Shown piece by piece: positions 1-8,778 of a DNA stretch of 64,000 bases. Origin of the DNA: an uncultured Bacteroides sp. GTDB lineage: Bacteria; Bacteroidota; Bacteroidia; Bacteroidales; Bacteroidaceae. Location: positions 1 to 64,000 of the forward strand of contig URWA01000004.1 in assembly GCA_900551445.1 (NCBI GenBank), written 5' to 3'. The position numbers and the translations under genes were made by a program. The stretch's first letter is position 1. Each line of letters begins with the position of its first letter. The notes under the pieces were generated by a model. It did no database searches and was not told the origin of the DNA. It saw nothing but the letters and a program-made list of their open reading frames with translations.

Positions 1-118
1 CAGTCGCTATTGTTGTATATAAAGGTTTAAAACTTGTAGTTTATCGAATGCTTACAATACAATCTCCCTGAAGAAGAGTAAAATCTTTATTCTCTGACTT
101 ATAATAAGCAACTGGCAT
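1..118 (-). pseudogene. Remnant of a second (beta-class) adenine methyltransferase of the DpnII-type system
   Basis: An ATG at 118-116 follows directly after the natural stop of the restriction gene (119-121). About 25 codons can be read: MPVAYYKSENKDF, then LLQGDC, then a TAA in frame. The xxLLxGDC start is typical of N6/N4 methyltransferases that reach a DPPY motif soon after, such as DpnA-like M2 enzymes that accompany Dam-type M1 enzymes in DpnII systems. No DPPY motif is visible in any frame before the window edge. This appears to be a broken or frameshifted second methylase. The call rests on a short stretch plus operon position, so it is tentative. Confidence 0.4.
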
Positions 119-997
119 TTAAATAAGTACTTTTGGTATTATTTCACTTTCAAGATCTGCAATATTGTATAAGTGTTCCAAGACATCAAATGTTTCTTTC
201 AGGTTATTTTTTGCATTTCGCCAGCCACATCCATCTGTGAACCAAACAAACTTAAAATAGCCTAAATCTTAGGTTTCTAGCGTAATTGTTTTATAACTAC
301 GGGCCGTTTCGTTCAGTTTGGATCCACTGCTGGTATAAAAGTTCGTTTCTATTCCATAAACAATGTCTTTACCTTTTACAACAAAATCGAACCTCTTTTC
401 AGCTCCACCATTATTTGAGATAGAAGACAGGTCTATACCCCATTTTGCCTCTATTTCATGGATATACATTTCCTTAAAATATGATTCACCTTTCACAAGC
501 CCAGCTTTGCAAAGAAAACCTTCCACAAGATTTTCCATCAAATGGCCTCCTCTATTCTTACGACCATTAGAATCCAGACCAGTTTCGATGCCTGTTACAT
601 AATCAACGAGATTGTTGACTATATGATTTTCCATTAAATCAAAAAGGCCTGTTTTACGCATAAATTTGGTATATTCTTCATTTGTGCAATTAGGCTTATC
701 AAAATGAAAATCAATCTGGCCTTCTTCATCCATAGCCATAATATCTAGCTCGCGTTTGGCTAAAAGAATAGGAATGCAACTTAATGTTTCTGGATATTTT
801 GTTAAAATCTTTTGAAAATCTTCTTCAATATTCTTCGAACCAATAAGTGAATTTAGAATATTGAGAGGAATTTTGATGGCATCCACATTATTGAATACCT
901 TATTGAAATCAATATAATATTTGTAATCGGCTATTGAAGGTCTAAAACCTGCAAACCAACTGTCGAAATCTCTCATATCAGTAAACATTGGCAACAT
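119..997 (-). pseudogene. DpnII/MboI-family type II restriction endonuclease, interrupted by an in-frame stop
   Basis: The family cleaves DNA at GATC. The open part encodes 242 residues; the C-terminal region carries KRFDFVVKGK and YGIETNFYTSSGSKLNETARSY, a pattern of the DpnII family. Translation stops at a TAA (plus-strand tta at 269-271). The same frame then continues with 49 more codons containing FKFVWFTDG and LKETFDVLEHLYNI, which is the expected DpnII C-terminus, and ends at a TAA at 121-119. Restored length would be about 292 residues, close to the roughly 288 of DpnII. The simplest reading is one nonsense substitution, probably a CAA codon turned TAA. The start overlaps the methylase gene by 20 bp. 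The truncated protein lacks a conserved C-terminal segment and is probably inactive; a sequencing error is the alternative. Confidence 0.85.
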
Positions 998-1889
998 TTG
1001 AAATCATTATCTCAGAAATAGCACCACGACCATTACTCTTTGAATTTATCATTCTCGCAGCAGAGACTCGTTTAATGGAAAAGTCCTTATAAAGGTGATC
1101 AAAGAAATTGTCTCCATTATCTACATTTTGCGGATCTGAATTACTTGCAACAAACAAGGATTTGTGCATAGCTATTTGTTCACAAAAATCACGTAAACGC
1201 ATTTGTTCAGTATCATCAAAACCGTTTTTTGCATAAGAGGTAAATGCGGAAGTGTCTGTTAGAGGACGATATGGAGGATCACAATAATACAAAACATTAT
1301 CGCCCGCATATTTACCAGTTTGTGCAAAATCACCACAAAGAATTTCAACCCGTTGTAAAACAGCTGAATCTGCCCTTAATGTTTCTTCATCACAAATTTT
1401 AGGATTTGTATATTTTCCATATGGAACATTAAACTTTCCTTTTGAGTTGACACGATATAGCCCATTAAAACAGGTACGATTGAGGAAGATAAATAATGCA
1501 GCTGTTTCAACATCTGAATTATTTTTCTCATTAAAACGATCACGTTGAGATAAAAAATAATTTTTTCTTGCCTCATTATCAAGTGCAAGATATTCTGTCT
1601 GAATTCGTGTTAATTCAAGAATTAATTTTTCAACATCTGATTTTATTATACGGTATGTACAAATTAATTCTTCGTTTATATCATTAATTATAGCACGTGT
1701 TATGTTAGGATATTCTTGTAGAATCCAGAATAAAACGGCTCCTCCGCCCACAAATGGCTCAATATAAGTCATATTATTCCTTTGTGACAAATCATGAGGT
1801 AGAACTTTTCTTATATCGTCAAGAAGTTGTGTTTTACCTCCAACCCACTTAACAAATGGTTTTGCTGGATATGTATATAATCTTTTCAT
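978..1889 (-). CDS. dam: Dam-family (D12 class) DNA adenine N6-methyltransferase
   Basis: Transfers a methyl group from S-adenosylmethionine to adenine, predicted at GATC from the linked DpnII-type nuclease. The 303-residue protein has the SAM-binding motif PFVKWVGGKTQLL near residue 10 and the catalytic DPPY motif (DPPYRPLTDTSAF) near residue 205, the alpha-class order of Dam and M1.DpnII. A longer reading would begin at a TTG at 1898; I prefer the ATG at 1889, which gives the compact MKRLYTYPAKPF start. The gene leads the restriction-modification operon and overlaps the nuclease gene by 20 bp. It looks intact while its nuclease is broken, so it probably acts now as an orphan methylase. Confidence 0.9.
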   Translation of the reverse strand: MKRLYTYPAKPFVKWVGGKTQLLDDIRKVLPHDLSQRNNMTYIEPFVGGGAVLFWILQEYPNITRAIINDINEELICTYRIIKSDVEKLILELTRIQTEYLALDNEARKNYFLSQRDRFNEKNNSDVETAALFIFLNRTCFNGLYRVNSKGKFNVPYGKYTNPKICDEETLRADSAVLQRVEILCGDFAQTGKYAGDNVLYYCDPPYRPLTDTSAFTSYAKNGFDDTEQMRLRDFCEQIAMHKSLFVASNSDPQNVDNGDNFFDHLYKDFSIKRVSAARMINSKSNGRGAISEIMISNVANVY

Positions 1890-1898
1890 ATGCTTCAA

Positions 1899-1931
1899 AA
1901 TATTACGGCAAAATTTGTCTTCCGTAATATT
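1899..1931. promoter_or_regulatory. Inverted repeat in the leader of the dam operon
   Basis: Perfect 10-bp arms AATATTACGG (1899-1908) and CCGTAATATT (1922-1931) are separated by 13 bp. The element lies between the predicted -7 box and the methylase ATG, 10 bp upstream of the ATG. It could be an operator for self-repression by the methylase or a stem-loop limiting ribosome access. There is no T-tract, so a terminator is unlikely. Confidence 0.5.
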
Positions 1932-1934
1932 CTA

Positions 1935-1965
1935 CAAAAATACGAATAACAGCTTATTTGGGCAA
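1935..1965 (-). promoter_or_regulatory. Bacteroides-type promoter of the dam/restriction operon
   Basis: On the minus strand TTG (1965-1963), 20 bp, then TATTTTTG (1942-1935), matching the TAnnTTTG consensus. Transcription would start near 1928, giving a leader of about 40 nt that contains the inverted repeat. Confidence 0.55.
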
Positions 1966-1991
1966 CACAATAAAATATAAGACTAAGATTT

Positions 1992-2233
1992 TTTTATCTT
2001 GCCTGCAATAAATACGGGAACTATTCCAAAATTGATTTGGTGGTGGCTACTCCGCAGGGGGTAGTGGTGATAGAAGTGAAAGACTACAATGGCTGGCTGT
2101 TTGGAAATGCCCGACAGATGTCAGGCTGGAAGATGAAATCTTGTGGCTTGCACTGCAATAGATTGCCGAACTATATCAGACATCGAGGACCAATGTAGTG
2201 GAACATATCAGGTATATGGCAGGTGGTATATAA
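1992..2233 (+). pseudogene. Relics of a NERD-domain gene and a RhuM-like gene
   Basis: Two pieces of known families survive in different frames. From about 1992 to 2130 one frame reads KIDLVVATPQGVVVIEVKDY followed by NGWLFGNARQ, typical of NERD (nuclease-related) domains, and meets TAG at 2196-2198. Another frame from 2132 reads DEILWLALQ, a TAG at 2159-2161, then IAELYQTSRTNVVEHIRYM and TAA at 2231-2233. That resembles the N-terminal DNA-binding segment of RhuM/Fic-associated proteins, which usually read WLTQAQIAELYQTSRTNVVEHI. Neither has a usable start or full length. They look like deletion scars of accessory genes. Confidence 0.55.
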
Positions 2234-2303
2234 TCAGACAAAGGAATTTTAGCCATCTCCCGAATATTCTTTTCCATTTCCTCCCATTCTTGTCGGATTT
2301 TCT

Positions 2304-2311
2304 TATTTTTG
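2304..2311 (+). promoter_or_regulatory. Possible -7 box for the helicase gene
   Basis: TATTTTTG matches TAnnTTTG 25 bp before the ATG at 2336. No clear -33 element at the normal distance, so this is weak. Apart from this box, 2234-2335 shows nothing recognisable; a 60-codon minus-strand frame across it is not supported by any family. Confidence 0.3.
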
Positions 2312-2335
2312 TGATTATTTTGAGAAACACAATCT

Positions 2336-3409
2336 ATGGCAATCTGGGACATATTCACAAAAAATAAAACATCACGCTATGCCATTGTGGACGTAGAGGT
2401 GGGTTTGAAGGACCATAAAATTCATGATATAGGAGCCCTTCGGCAGGACGGTGCCACCTTTCACAAGGCATCGAAAGAAGAACTGTTCGACTTCCTGCGT
2501 GATACGGATTATCTCTGCGGACACAATATCATTCATCATGATGCGAAATATTTGTTTCCCGACAAGGCTTGTCGCTGGACACTGGTGGATACGTTGTACG
2601 TCTCGCCGCTGCTGTTTCCGGAGCGTCCTTACCATCGGCTGGTGAAGGACGATAAGCTGGTGTGCGACCAGATGAACAACCCGGTGAACGATTGCGAGAA
2701 GGCGCGCGACCTGCTCCTGGATGAGATGGCCCGGTGGAACTCGTTGCCCGAAGGGAAACGGAAGATGTTTGCTTCGCTGCTGAAAGGCAAGGAAGAGTTC
2801 GACGGTTTTCTTAGCCTGGTAAAAGCCGAAAAGGTGAGTTGGGGACTGGTGGGACTGATACGCCGTCTTTATGACGGGAAAATCTGTGCGCATGCCGATG
2901 TGGACATGCTGGTCCGGCAGCATCCTTGTGAACTGGCTTATGCGCTGGCATTGATTGACACCACCGACCATCGTTCCGTGACGCCCGGATGGGTGCTTCG
3001 CAATTATCCGGAGGTGGAATATGTGATGAAGCTCCTGCGCCATACCCGTTGTGTGGAGGGGTGTGCATATTGTCGCAGCCAGTTGGATGTGGTGTGTGGC
3101 CTGAAGCAGTTTTTCGGGTATGACCAGTTCCGTACGTATGGGGGCGAACCGTTGCAGGAACGGGCGGCCCGGGCGGCGATAGAAGGGAAGTCCTTGCTGG
3201 CCATTTTCCCGACAGGAGGGGGAAAATCGCTGACTTTCCAGTTGCCGGCACTGATGGAGGCGCAGGCGGTACACGGACTGACGGTGGTGATTTCGCCCTT
3301 GCAGTCGCTCATGAAAGACCAGGTGGACAACCTGGCCGACAGGGGGATTACGGATGCCGTGACCATCAACGGACTGCTGGACCCCATCACGAGGGCGCTT
3401 TCCATCTAG
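2336..3409 (+). pseudogene. 5' part of an exonuclease-RecQ-UvrD helicase gene, ending at an internal TAG
   Basis: 357 codons from ATG 2336. Residues about 15-160 form a DnaQ/DEDD-type 3'-5' exonuclease: VDVEVGLKD supplies the D-x-E pair and GHNIIHHDAKYL the second motif. From about residue 255 the RecQ helicase core begins, with Walker A in FPTGGGKSLTFQLPA near residue 290 and motif Ia in VVISPLQSLMKDQVDNL. The frame stops at TAG (3407-3409) after RALSI, between motif Ia and the DEAH box. The same frame reopens at once with RVQEGDASLLYIAPEML, the expected continuation. One substitution, perhaps GAG to TAG, would explain the break. Without the rest, the helicase core is incomplete. Confidence 0.85.
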
Positions 3410-3412
3410 CGG

Positions 3413-6400
3413 GTGCAGGAGGGGGATGCTTCGCTGCTGTATATTGCTCCCGAGATGCTGCGCTCAAAGACTGTCGAACGGATTCTGATGGTACGGAATG
3501 TGGTGCGGTTCGTCATTGATGAGGCGCATTGTTTTTCTTCCTGGGGACAGGATTTCCGGGTGGATTACCTGTATATCGGCAAGTTCATTCAGGAGTACCA
3601 GCAAAAGAAGGGTTGCCGGACGCCGATACCGGTTTCCTGCTTCACGGCGACGGCCAAGCAGAAGGTGGTGCAGGATATTTGTGATTATTTCAAGCGGACG
3701 TTGAACCTGGACTTGGAGTTGTTCGCTTCTACGGCTTCGCGTACGAACCTGCGCTATTCGGTGATTCATGCCGAGACGGACGACGATAAGTACACCAAAC
3801 TGAGGGAGCTGGTGGCGGAATCCACGTGCCCGACCATTGTGTATGTGTCGCGTACCCGGCGGACCAAGGAGCTGGCTTCGAAGTTGACGCGCGACGGGTA
3901 CAAGGCGTTGCCTTTCAACGGGAAGATGGATTCGGACGAGAAGATTGCCAATCAGGATGCGTTCATGAACGACCAGGTGCGCATCATCGTGGCGACGTCG
4001 GCCTTCGGGATGGGCGTGGACAAGAAGGACGTGGGACTGGTGGTGCATTATGATATTTCCGATTCGCTGGAGAACTATGTGCAGGAGGCAGGCCGTGCCG
4101 GACGTGACCCTCATCTCAATGCACGGTGTTACGTGCTTTACAGCGACAACGACCTGGACAAGCATTTCATTCTGCTGAACCAGACGAAACTGAGTATCAG
4201 CGAAATCCAGCAGGTGTGGAAGGCGGTGAAGGACATGACGAGAAAGCGTATGCGGGTGTGCTGTTCGGCGCTGGAGATTGCCCGGAACGCCGGATGGGAT
4301 GACTCGGTGTCGGACATCGAAACGCGGGTGCGGACGGCTTTGTCGGCACTGGAGCAGAGTGGTTACCTGGAGCGGGGGAACAATGTGCCGCATGTGTATG
4401 CCACCGGCATTACGGTGAAGAACATGGACGAGGCCCGGCAGCGTATCACGGCATCGGTCTTGTTTGGGCAGGATGAGATAGAGAAGGCGGTGCGAATCAT
4501 TACTTCCTTGATTTCGCAGAAGTACATCGCCAAGGCGCAGGATTCGGGAGCGGAATCGCGGATTGATTATTTGGCTGACATCTTGGGGTTGACCAAGAAG
4601 GAGGTGGTGTCGGTGGTGGAACGGATGCGGCAGGAAGGTATCCTGGCCGACAGCAAGGATATATCGGCTTATCTGATGGATGCCGGTGATTCGGAACGGA
4701 GGGCCCGGATGTTTCTGGAGCGTTTTGCCAGGTTGGAACGGTACATTCTCAGCCACATCCCGGATGAGGCTTTGCATATCTCGTGCAAGCAGCTGAACGA
4801 CAATGCGGTGCACGAGGGTATCGAGACTTCAAAGGAGAAGGACATCCGGACGTTACTTTATTTCCTGACCATCAAGGGGTATATCCGCAAGAAGGAAGAT
4901 GCAGGGCATCACATGGAGCTCAGCCGGAGGGCGGATATGAAGTCGATTCTCCGGCGTGTGGAAAAGCGGATTGAGATTAGCCGGTTTGCCGTGGAATGGC
5001 TGTACAAGCTGGCAAAGGAGGGCGAAGTGCAGGATGCAGGGACCGAAAAGGCCGCCGTACAGTTCTCGGTGGTGGAGCTGTTGAACCAGTTGAAGGCGGG
5101 TTCCCGGTCTCTTTTTAATCCGGGAGAAGAGCTGCAGCTGGAGGAGGTGGAAGAGGCACTTTTGTATCTGTCGAAGATTGGGGCGCTCAAGTTGGAAGGG
5201 GGCTTCCTGGTGCTTTACAATGCGATGGATATCCGGCGTATCAAGGACAATAAGTCGCGCTACAAGCAGGATGACTACCGGATGCTGAACGAATTCTACA
5301 AGCAGAAAATCCAGCAGGTACACATCGTGGGGGAATATGCCAACCTGATGGTGAGGGATTATCAGGCGGCGTTGCAGTATGTGCAGGATTATTTCCAGAT
5401 GGATTACAAGAAATTTATTGCCAAGTATTTCAAGGGGGAGCGGGTGAACGAGATTCAGCGCAACCTGACGCCGGAGAAATACAAGCAGTTGTTCGGCCAG
5501 CTGTCCAAGCGGCAGATGGAGATTATTTCGGACAAGGAGTCGCGCTGCATCGTGGTGGCGGCAGGGCCGGGAAGCGGCAAGACCCGGGTACTGGTGCACA
5601 AGCTGGCTTCGCTGTTGCTGCTGGAGGATGTGAAGCACGAGCAGTTGCTGATGCTGACTTTCTCCCGGGCGGCTGCCACGGAATTCAAGCAGCGGCTGAT
5701 GGAACTGATTGGCAACGCGGCGCACTACGTGGAAATCAAGACTTTCCATGCTTATTGCTTTGACTTGCTGGGACTGATCGGCAACCTGGAGGAAGTGAAG
5801 AACGTGGTCGGGAAGGCGGCAGAAATGATTGAGCAGGGAGAGGTGGAGCCCAACCGCATCGGTAAGACGGTGCTGGTGATTGACGAGGCGCAGGACATGG
5901 GGGCTGAAGAACATGCGCTGGTGCGGGCGTTGATGCATCACAACGAGGAGATGCGGGTGATTGCAGTGGGCGACGACGACCAGAATATTTATGACTTCCG
6001 CGGGTCGGATGCCGGGTACATGTTCCGGTTGATGCAGGAGCCGGGAAGCCGCTTTGTAGAGATGACCGAGAACTACCGGAGCAGCCGGCATGTGGTGGCT
6101 TTTGCCAATGAGTTTGTGAAGGGGATTGGCCGGAGGATGAAGACTTCGCCCATTGTTTCCATGCGGAAGGAAGACGGGTGGGTGAGAGTGACCCGCCATT
6201 CGTCGGCTTGTATGTATCAGCCGTTGGTGGAGGAACTGTGTCGGAACCGGGGGGAAGGAACAAACTGTGTGCTGACCCAGACCAACGAGGAGGCGGTGAT
6301 TGTGGTGGCGCTGTTGCGGAAACGGGGAGTGCGCAGCAAGTTGATTCAGTCGATGGAGGGGTTGCTGTTCTGGAACCTGGCCGAGATGCGGTATTTCCTG

Positions 6401-7162
6401 AAATATATCAGTAAGCGGGTCAGCACGCCGCTGATTCCGGATGACTTGTGGGAGGAGGCGAAGCGTGCCACTTTTGAGGCTTACGACGGAAGTTCGAGCC
6501 TGGCCTACGTGAAGCGTTGTGTGGAAGTGTTTGAGCAAATCAACCGGACGAAGTATGTGACGGATTTCAAGGAGTTCGTGTTTGAATCGTCGGTGGAGGA
6601 CTTTTGCGACGTGTCGGGGGCGGATGTGGTGGTGTCGACCATTCACAAGGCCAAGGGCCGGGAGTTTGACGACGTGTACATGCTGGTTGCGGATGGCTAC
6701 CTGAAGAACGACCATTTGCTGCGCCGCTATTATGTGGGCATCACCCGGGCCAAGAATCGGCTGTTCGTGCATACGAACGGGGATTTCTTTGCGGAGTTGA
6801 AGGCAGACGAGTATCGGGTGGACCCGCGGGAGTACGCGATGCCGGAAGAAATTGTGTTGCAGCTCTCGCACAAGGATGTGTTCCTGGACTTCTTCAAGTT
6901 CAAGGACCTCAAGCGGGTGGTGCTGTCGCTGAAAGGAGGAGACGCATTGGGTTACAAAGACGCTACCTTGTATGACGGGAAGCAGCGATCCGTGGCCCGT
7001 TTGTCGCAGAGCATGCAGAAGAAACTGGCAGAATGGAAGGAGCGTGGGTATGAGGTGAAGGCGGCTTCGGTGCGGTTTGTGGTGGCCTGGAAACCGAAGG
7101 ATGCACCGAAAGAGGAGGCGGAGACGGCTGTGCTGCTGCCCGACCTGGTGTTGTGCTTGTGA
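3413..7162 (+). pseudogene. 3' part of the RecQ-UvrD fusion helicase
   Basis: 1249 codons in the same frame as the upstream part, beginning right after the internal TAG. RecQ features: DEAH box in VIDEAHCFSSWG (residues 36-39), motif III in CFTATAKQKV, motif VI in QEAGRAGRD. A middle region of about 400 residues resembles RQC/winged-helix segments. From about residue 710 comes a second helicase of the UvrD/PcrA (SF1) type: Walker A AAGPGSGKTR, VIDEAQDMG near 823, GDDDQNIYDFRG, TENYRSS, STIHKAKGREFDDVY near 1073 and YYVGITRAKNRLF. If joined, the product would have about 1607 residues and three motor/nuclease modules, suggesting a role in repair of recombination intermediates. A GTG at 3413 could allow reinitiation, but the fragment lacks the RecQ ATP-binding loop. 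Its UvrD part could still function. Confidence 0.85.
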
Positions 7163-7181
7163 TTTATTTTCGTTACCTTTG
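7151..7181 (+). promoter_or_regulatory. Promoter of the DEAD-box helicase gene
   Basis: TTG (7151-7153), 20 bp, TACCTTTG (7174-7181), a full match to the Bacteroides -7 consensus; ATG follows at 7210. It overlaps the last codons of the upstream helicase gene. Confidence 0.55.
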
Positions 7182-7209
7182 CTTCTATAACCCCCAAAAC
7201 TCAAAATTT

Positions 7210-8526
7210 ATGGACATACAAACAATACTATCCAACCTGAAAATTGACCAGTTGAACGCCATGCAGGAGGCCGCCATCGATGCCTGGAAAGACGGCAGCG
7301 ACCTGATTCTGCTTTCGCCCACCGGCTCCGGAAAGACGCTGGCTTACCTGTTGCCGCTGGTGAGCTCGCTGAAGCAGGGAGTGGAAGGCGTGCAGGCCGT
7401 GGTGCTGGTGCCTTCGCGCGAACTGGCTTTGCAGATTGAGCAGGTGTTCAAGGCCATGGGAACCGGCTTCCCGGTGATGAGCTGTTACGGCGGTCGCCCG
7501 GCCATGGAGGAACACCGCACCATGAAGGGCATCTCGCCGGCCGTGATTATCGGTACGCCGGGACGTATGAACGACCACCTGAACAAGGAGAATTTCGAGG
7601 CCGGCACGGTGCGTACGCTGGTCATCGACGAGTTTGACAAGTGCCTGGAGTTCGGCTTCCAGGACGAGATGGCCGAGGTCATCGGCAAGCTGCCGTCGTT
7701 GCGCCGCCGCTTCCTGTTGTCGGCCACCGATGCGGAGGAGATTCCGCGCTTCACGGGGATGAACCGCACGCAGAAGCTGGACTTCCTGAATCCGGAGGAG
7801 ACGGTATCGCAGCGCTTGAGGCTCTACCGGGTGACCTCGCCGGAGAAGGACAAGCTGGAGACGCTCTACAAGCTGTTGTGTACGCTGGGCAACGAATCGA
7901 CGCTGGTGTTCTGCAACCACCGGGAGAGTGTGGACCGGGTAGGGAAGTACCTGCACTCCATGAAGGTGTATTGCGAGACGTTCCACGGCGGCATGGAGCA
8001 GGACGACCGCGAACGGGCGTTGTATAAGTTCCGCAACGGGAGCTGCCATATCTTCGTATCGACCGACCTGGCGGCCCGGGGACTGGATATTCCCGACATC
8101 CGTCACGTGGTGCATTATCACTTGCCGGTGGCCGAGGACGGGTTCATTCATCGCAACGGACGTACGGCGCGCTGGGAGGCGGAGGGAAATGCCTTCCTCA
8201 TTCTGCATGCCGAAGAACGTATCCCCGACTATGTGCCGCAGCCGCTCGAAGAGTTCGCCTTGCCGGAAAAGACACCGCAGCCTGCCTTGCCGGAATTTGT
8301 CACCTTATATATAGGGAAAGGCAAGAAAGACAAGATCAACAAGATTGACATCGTGGGTTTCCTCTCCAAAAAAGGCGGACTGGGCCGGGAGGACGTGGGC
8401 CGTGTAGACGTGAAAGATCACTATGCGTTTGCGGCTATTTCGCGGAGAAAGGCTAAACAAACGTTAAAACTCATACAAAATGAAAAGATTAAGGGGATAA
8501 AAACTTTGATAGAACTGGCAAAATAA
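7210..8526 (+). CDS. DEAD-box ATP-dependent RNA helicase with DbpA-like C-terminal domain
   Basis: 438 residues from ATG 7210 (MDIQTILSNLKID); an upstream TTG at 7153 would overlap the preceding gene and the promoter. Motifs in order: Q-like LNAMQEAAI, Walker A SPTGSGKTLAYLLPL, PSRELALQIE, GTPGRMNDHL, the DEAD box as VIDEFDKCLEFGF, SAT in LLSATDAEE, ARGLDIPD and HRNGRTAR. The box reads DEFD instead of DEAD. The last 75 residues (VTLYIGKGKKDKINKIDIVG onward) resemble the RNA-binding domain of DbpA, which targets 23S rRNA, so a role in ribosome assembly is likely but inferred. A single-gene transcript is probable, with its own promoter and a hairpin downstream. Confidence 0.9.
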   Translation: MDIQTILSNLKIDQLNAMQEAAIDAWKDGSDLILLSPTGSGKTLAYLLPLVSSLKQGVEGVQAVVLVPSRELALQIEQVFKAMGTGFPVMSCYGGRPAMEEHRTMKGISPAVIIGTPGRMNDHLNKENFEAGTVRTLVIDEFDKCLEFGFQDEMAEVIGKLPSLRRRFLLSATDAEEIPRFTGMNRTQKLDFLNPEETVSQRLRLYRVTSPEKDKLETLYKLLCTLGNESTLVFCNHRESVDRVGKYLHSMKVYCETFHGGMEQDDRERALYKFRNGSCHIFVSTDLAARGLDIPDIRHVVHYHLPVAEDGFIHRNGRTARWEAEGNAFLILHAEERIPDYVPQPLEEFALPEKTPQPALPEFVTLYIGKGKKDKINKIDIVGFLSKKGGLGREDVGRVDVKDHYAFAAISRRKAKQTLKLIQNEKIKGIKTLIELAK

Positions 8527-8542
8527 TAACTTTGTGTCACAT

Positions 8543-8565
8543 CAGCCCTCCGGCGGTGAGGGCTG
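8543..8565 (+). terminator. Hairpin after the DEAD-box helicase
   Basis: CAGCCCTC (8543-8550) and GAGGGCTG (8558-8565) form a perfect 8-bp stem with a 7-nt loop, 16 bp after the stop. The following T-run is poor (CTTCGCATTTTG), so termination may be weak. Confidence 0.5.
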
Positions 8566-8704
8566 CTTCGCATTTTGCTATGTCGCGCGAGTGTCCTCCC
8601 TGCCATGGCTTTCCATTCTCGTGTCAATATGTTATCAAAATGACCTTTACTTGCATAATTTGAAAGTTAAAATCCGATAAGCGTGTAAAATTATCACGAA
8701 TTCT

Positions 8705-8735
8705 TTTGGAAGTCTAAAAATAATCACTAAATTCG
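8705..8735 (+). promoter_or_regulatory. Promoter of the serC operon
   Basis: TTTG (8705-8708), exactly 19 bp, TAAATTCG (8728-8735): both Bacteroides elements at ideal spacing with one mismatch in the -7 box. The ATG of serC is at 8779, leaving a short leader. Confidence 0.65.
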
Positions 8736-8778
8736 CAAGTGTTAGCTAAAATGATTGTTTAACCAAAACAAACTTCCA

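Noticed and set aside
2176..2358. 60-codon minus-strand frame before the helicase
   Set aside because: It overlaps the helicase start and the relic region; no family, no promoter.
4853..7204. 783-codon open frame antisense to the fused helicase
   Set aside because: The plus strand has all helicase motifs; the antisense translation is His/Leu/Gln-rich shadow sequence.
8755..8778. Extended serC start at a TTG
   Set aside because: The conserved family N-terminus begins at ATG 8779, and the TTG gives eight unsupported residues; the same logic moves the starts of dam, serA, the HAD gene, the L,D-transpeptidases and fucP.
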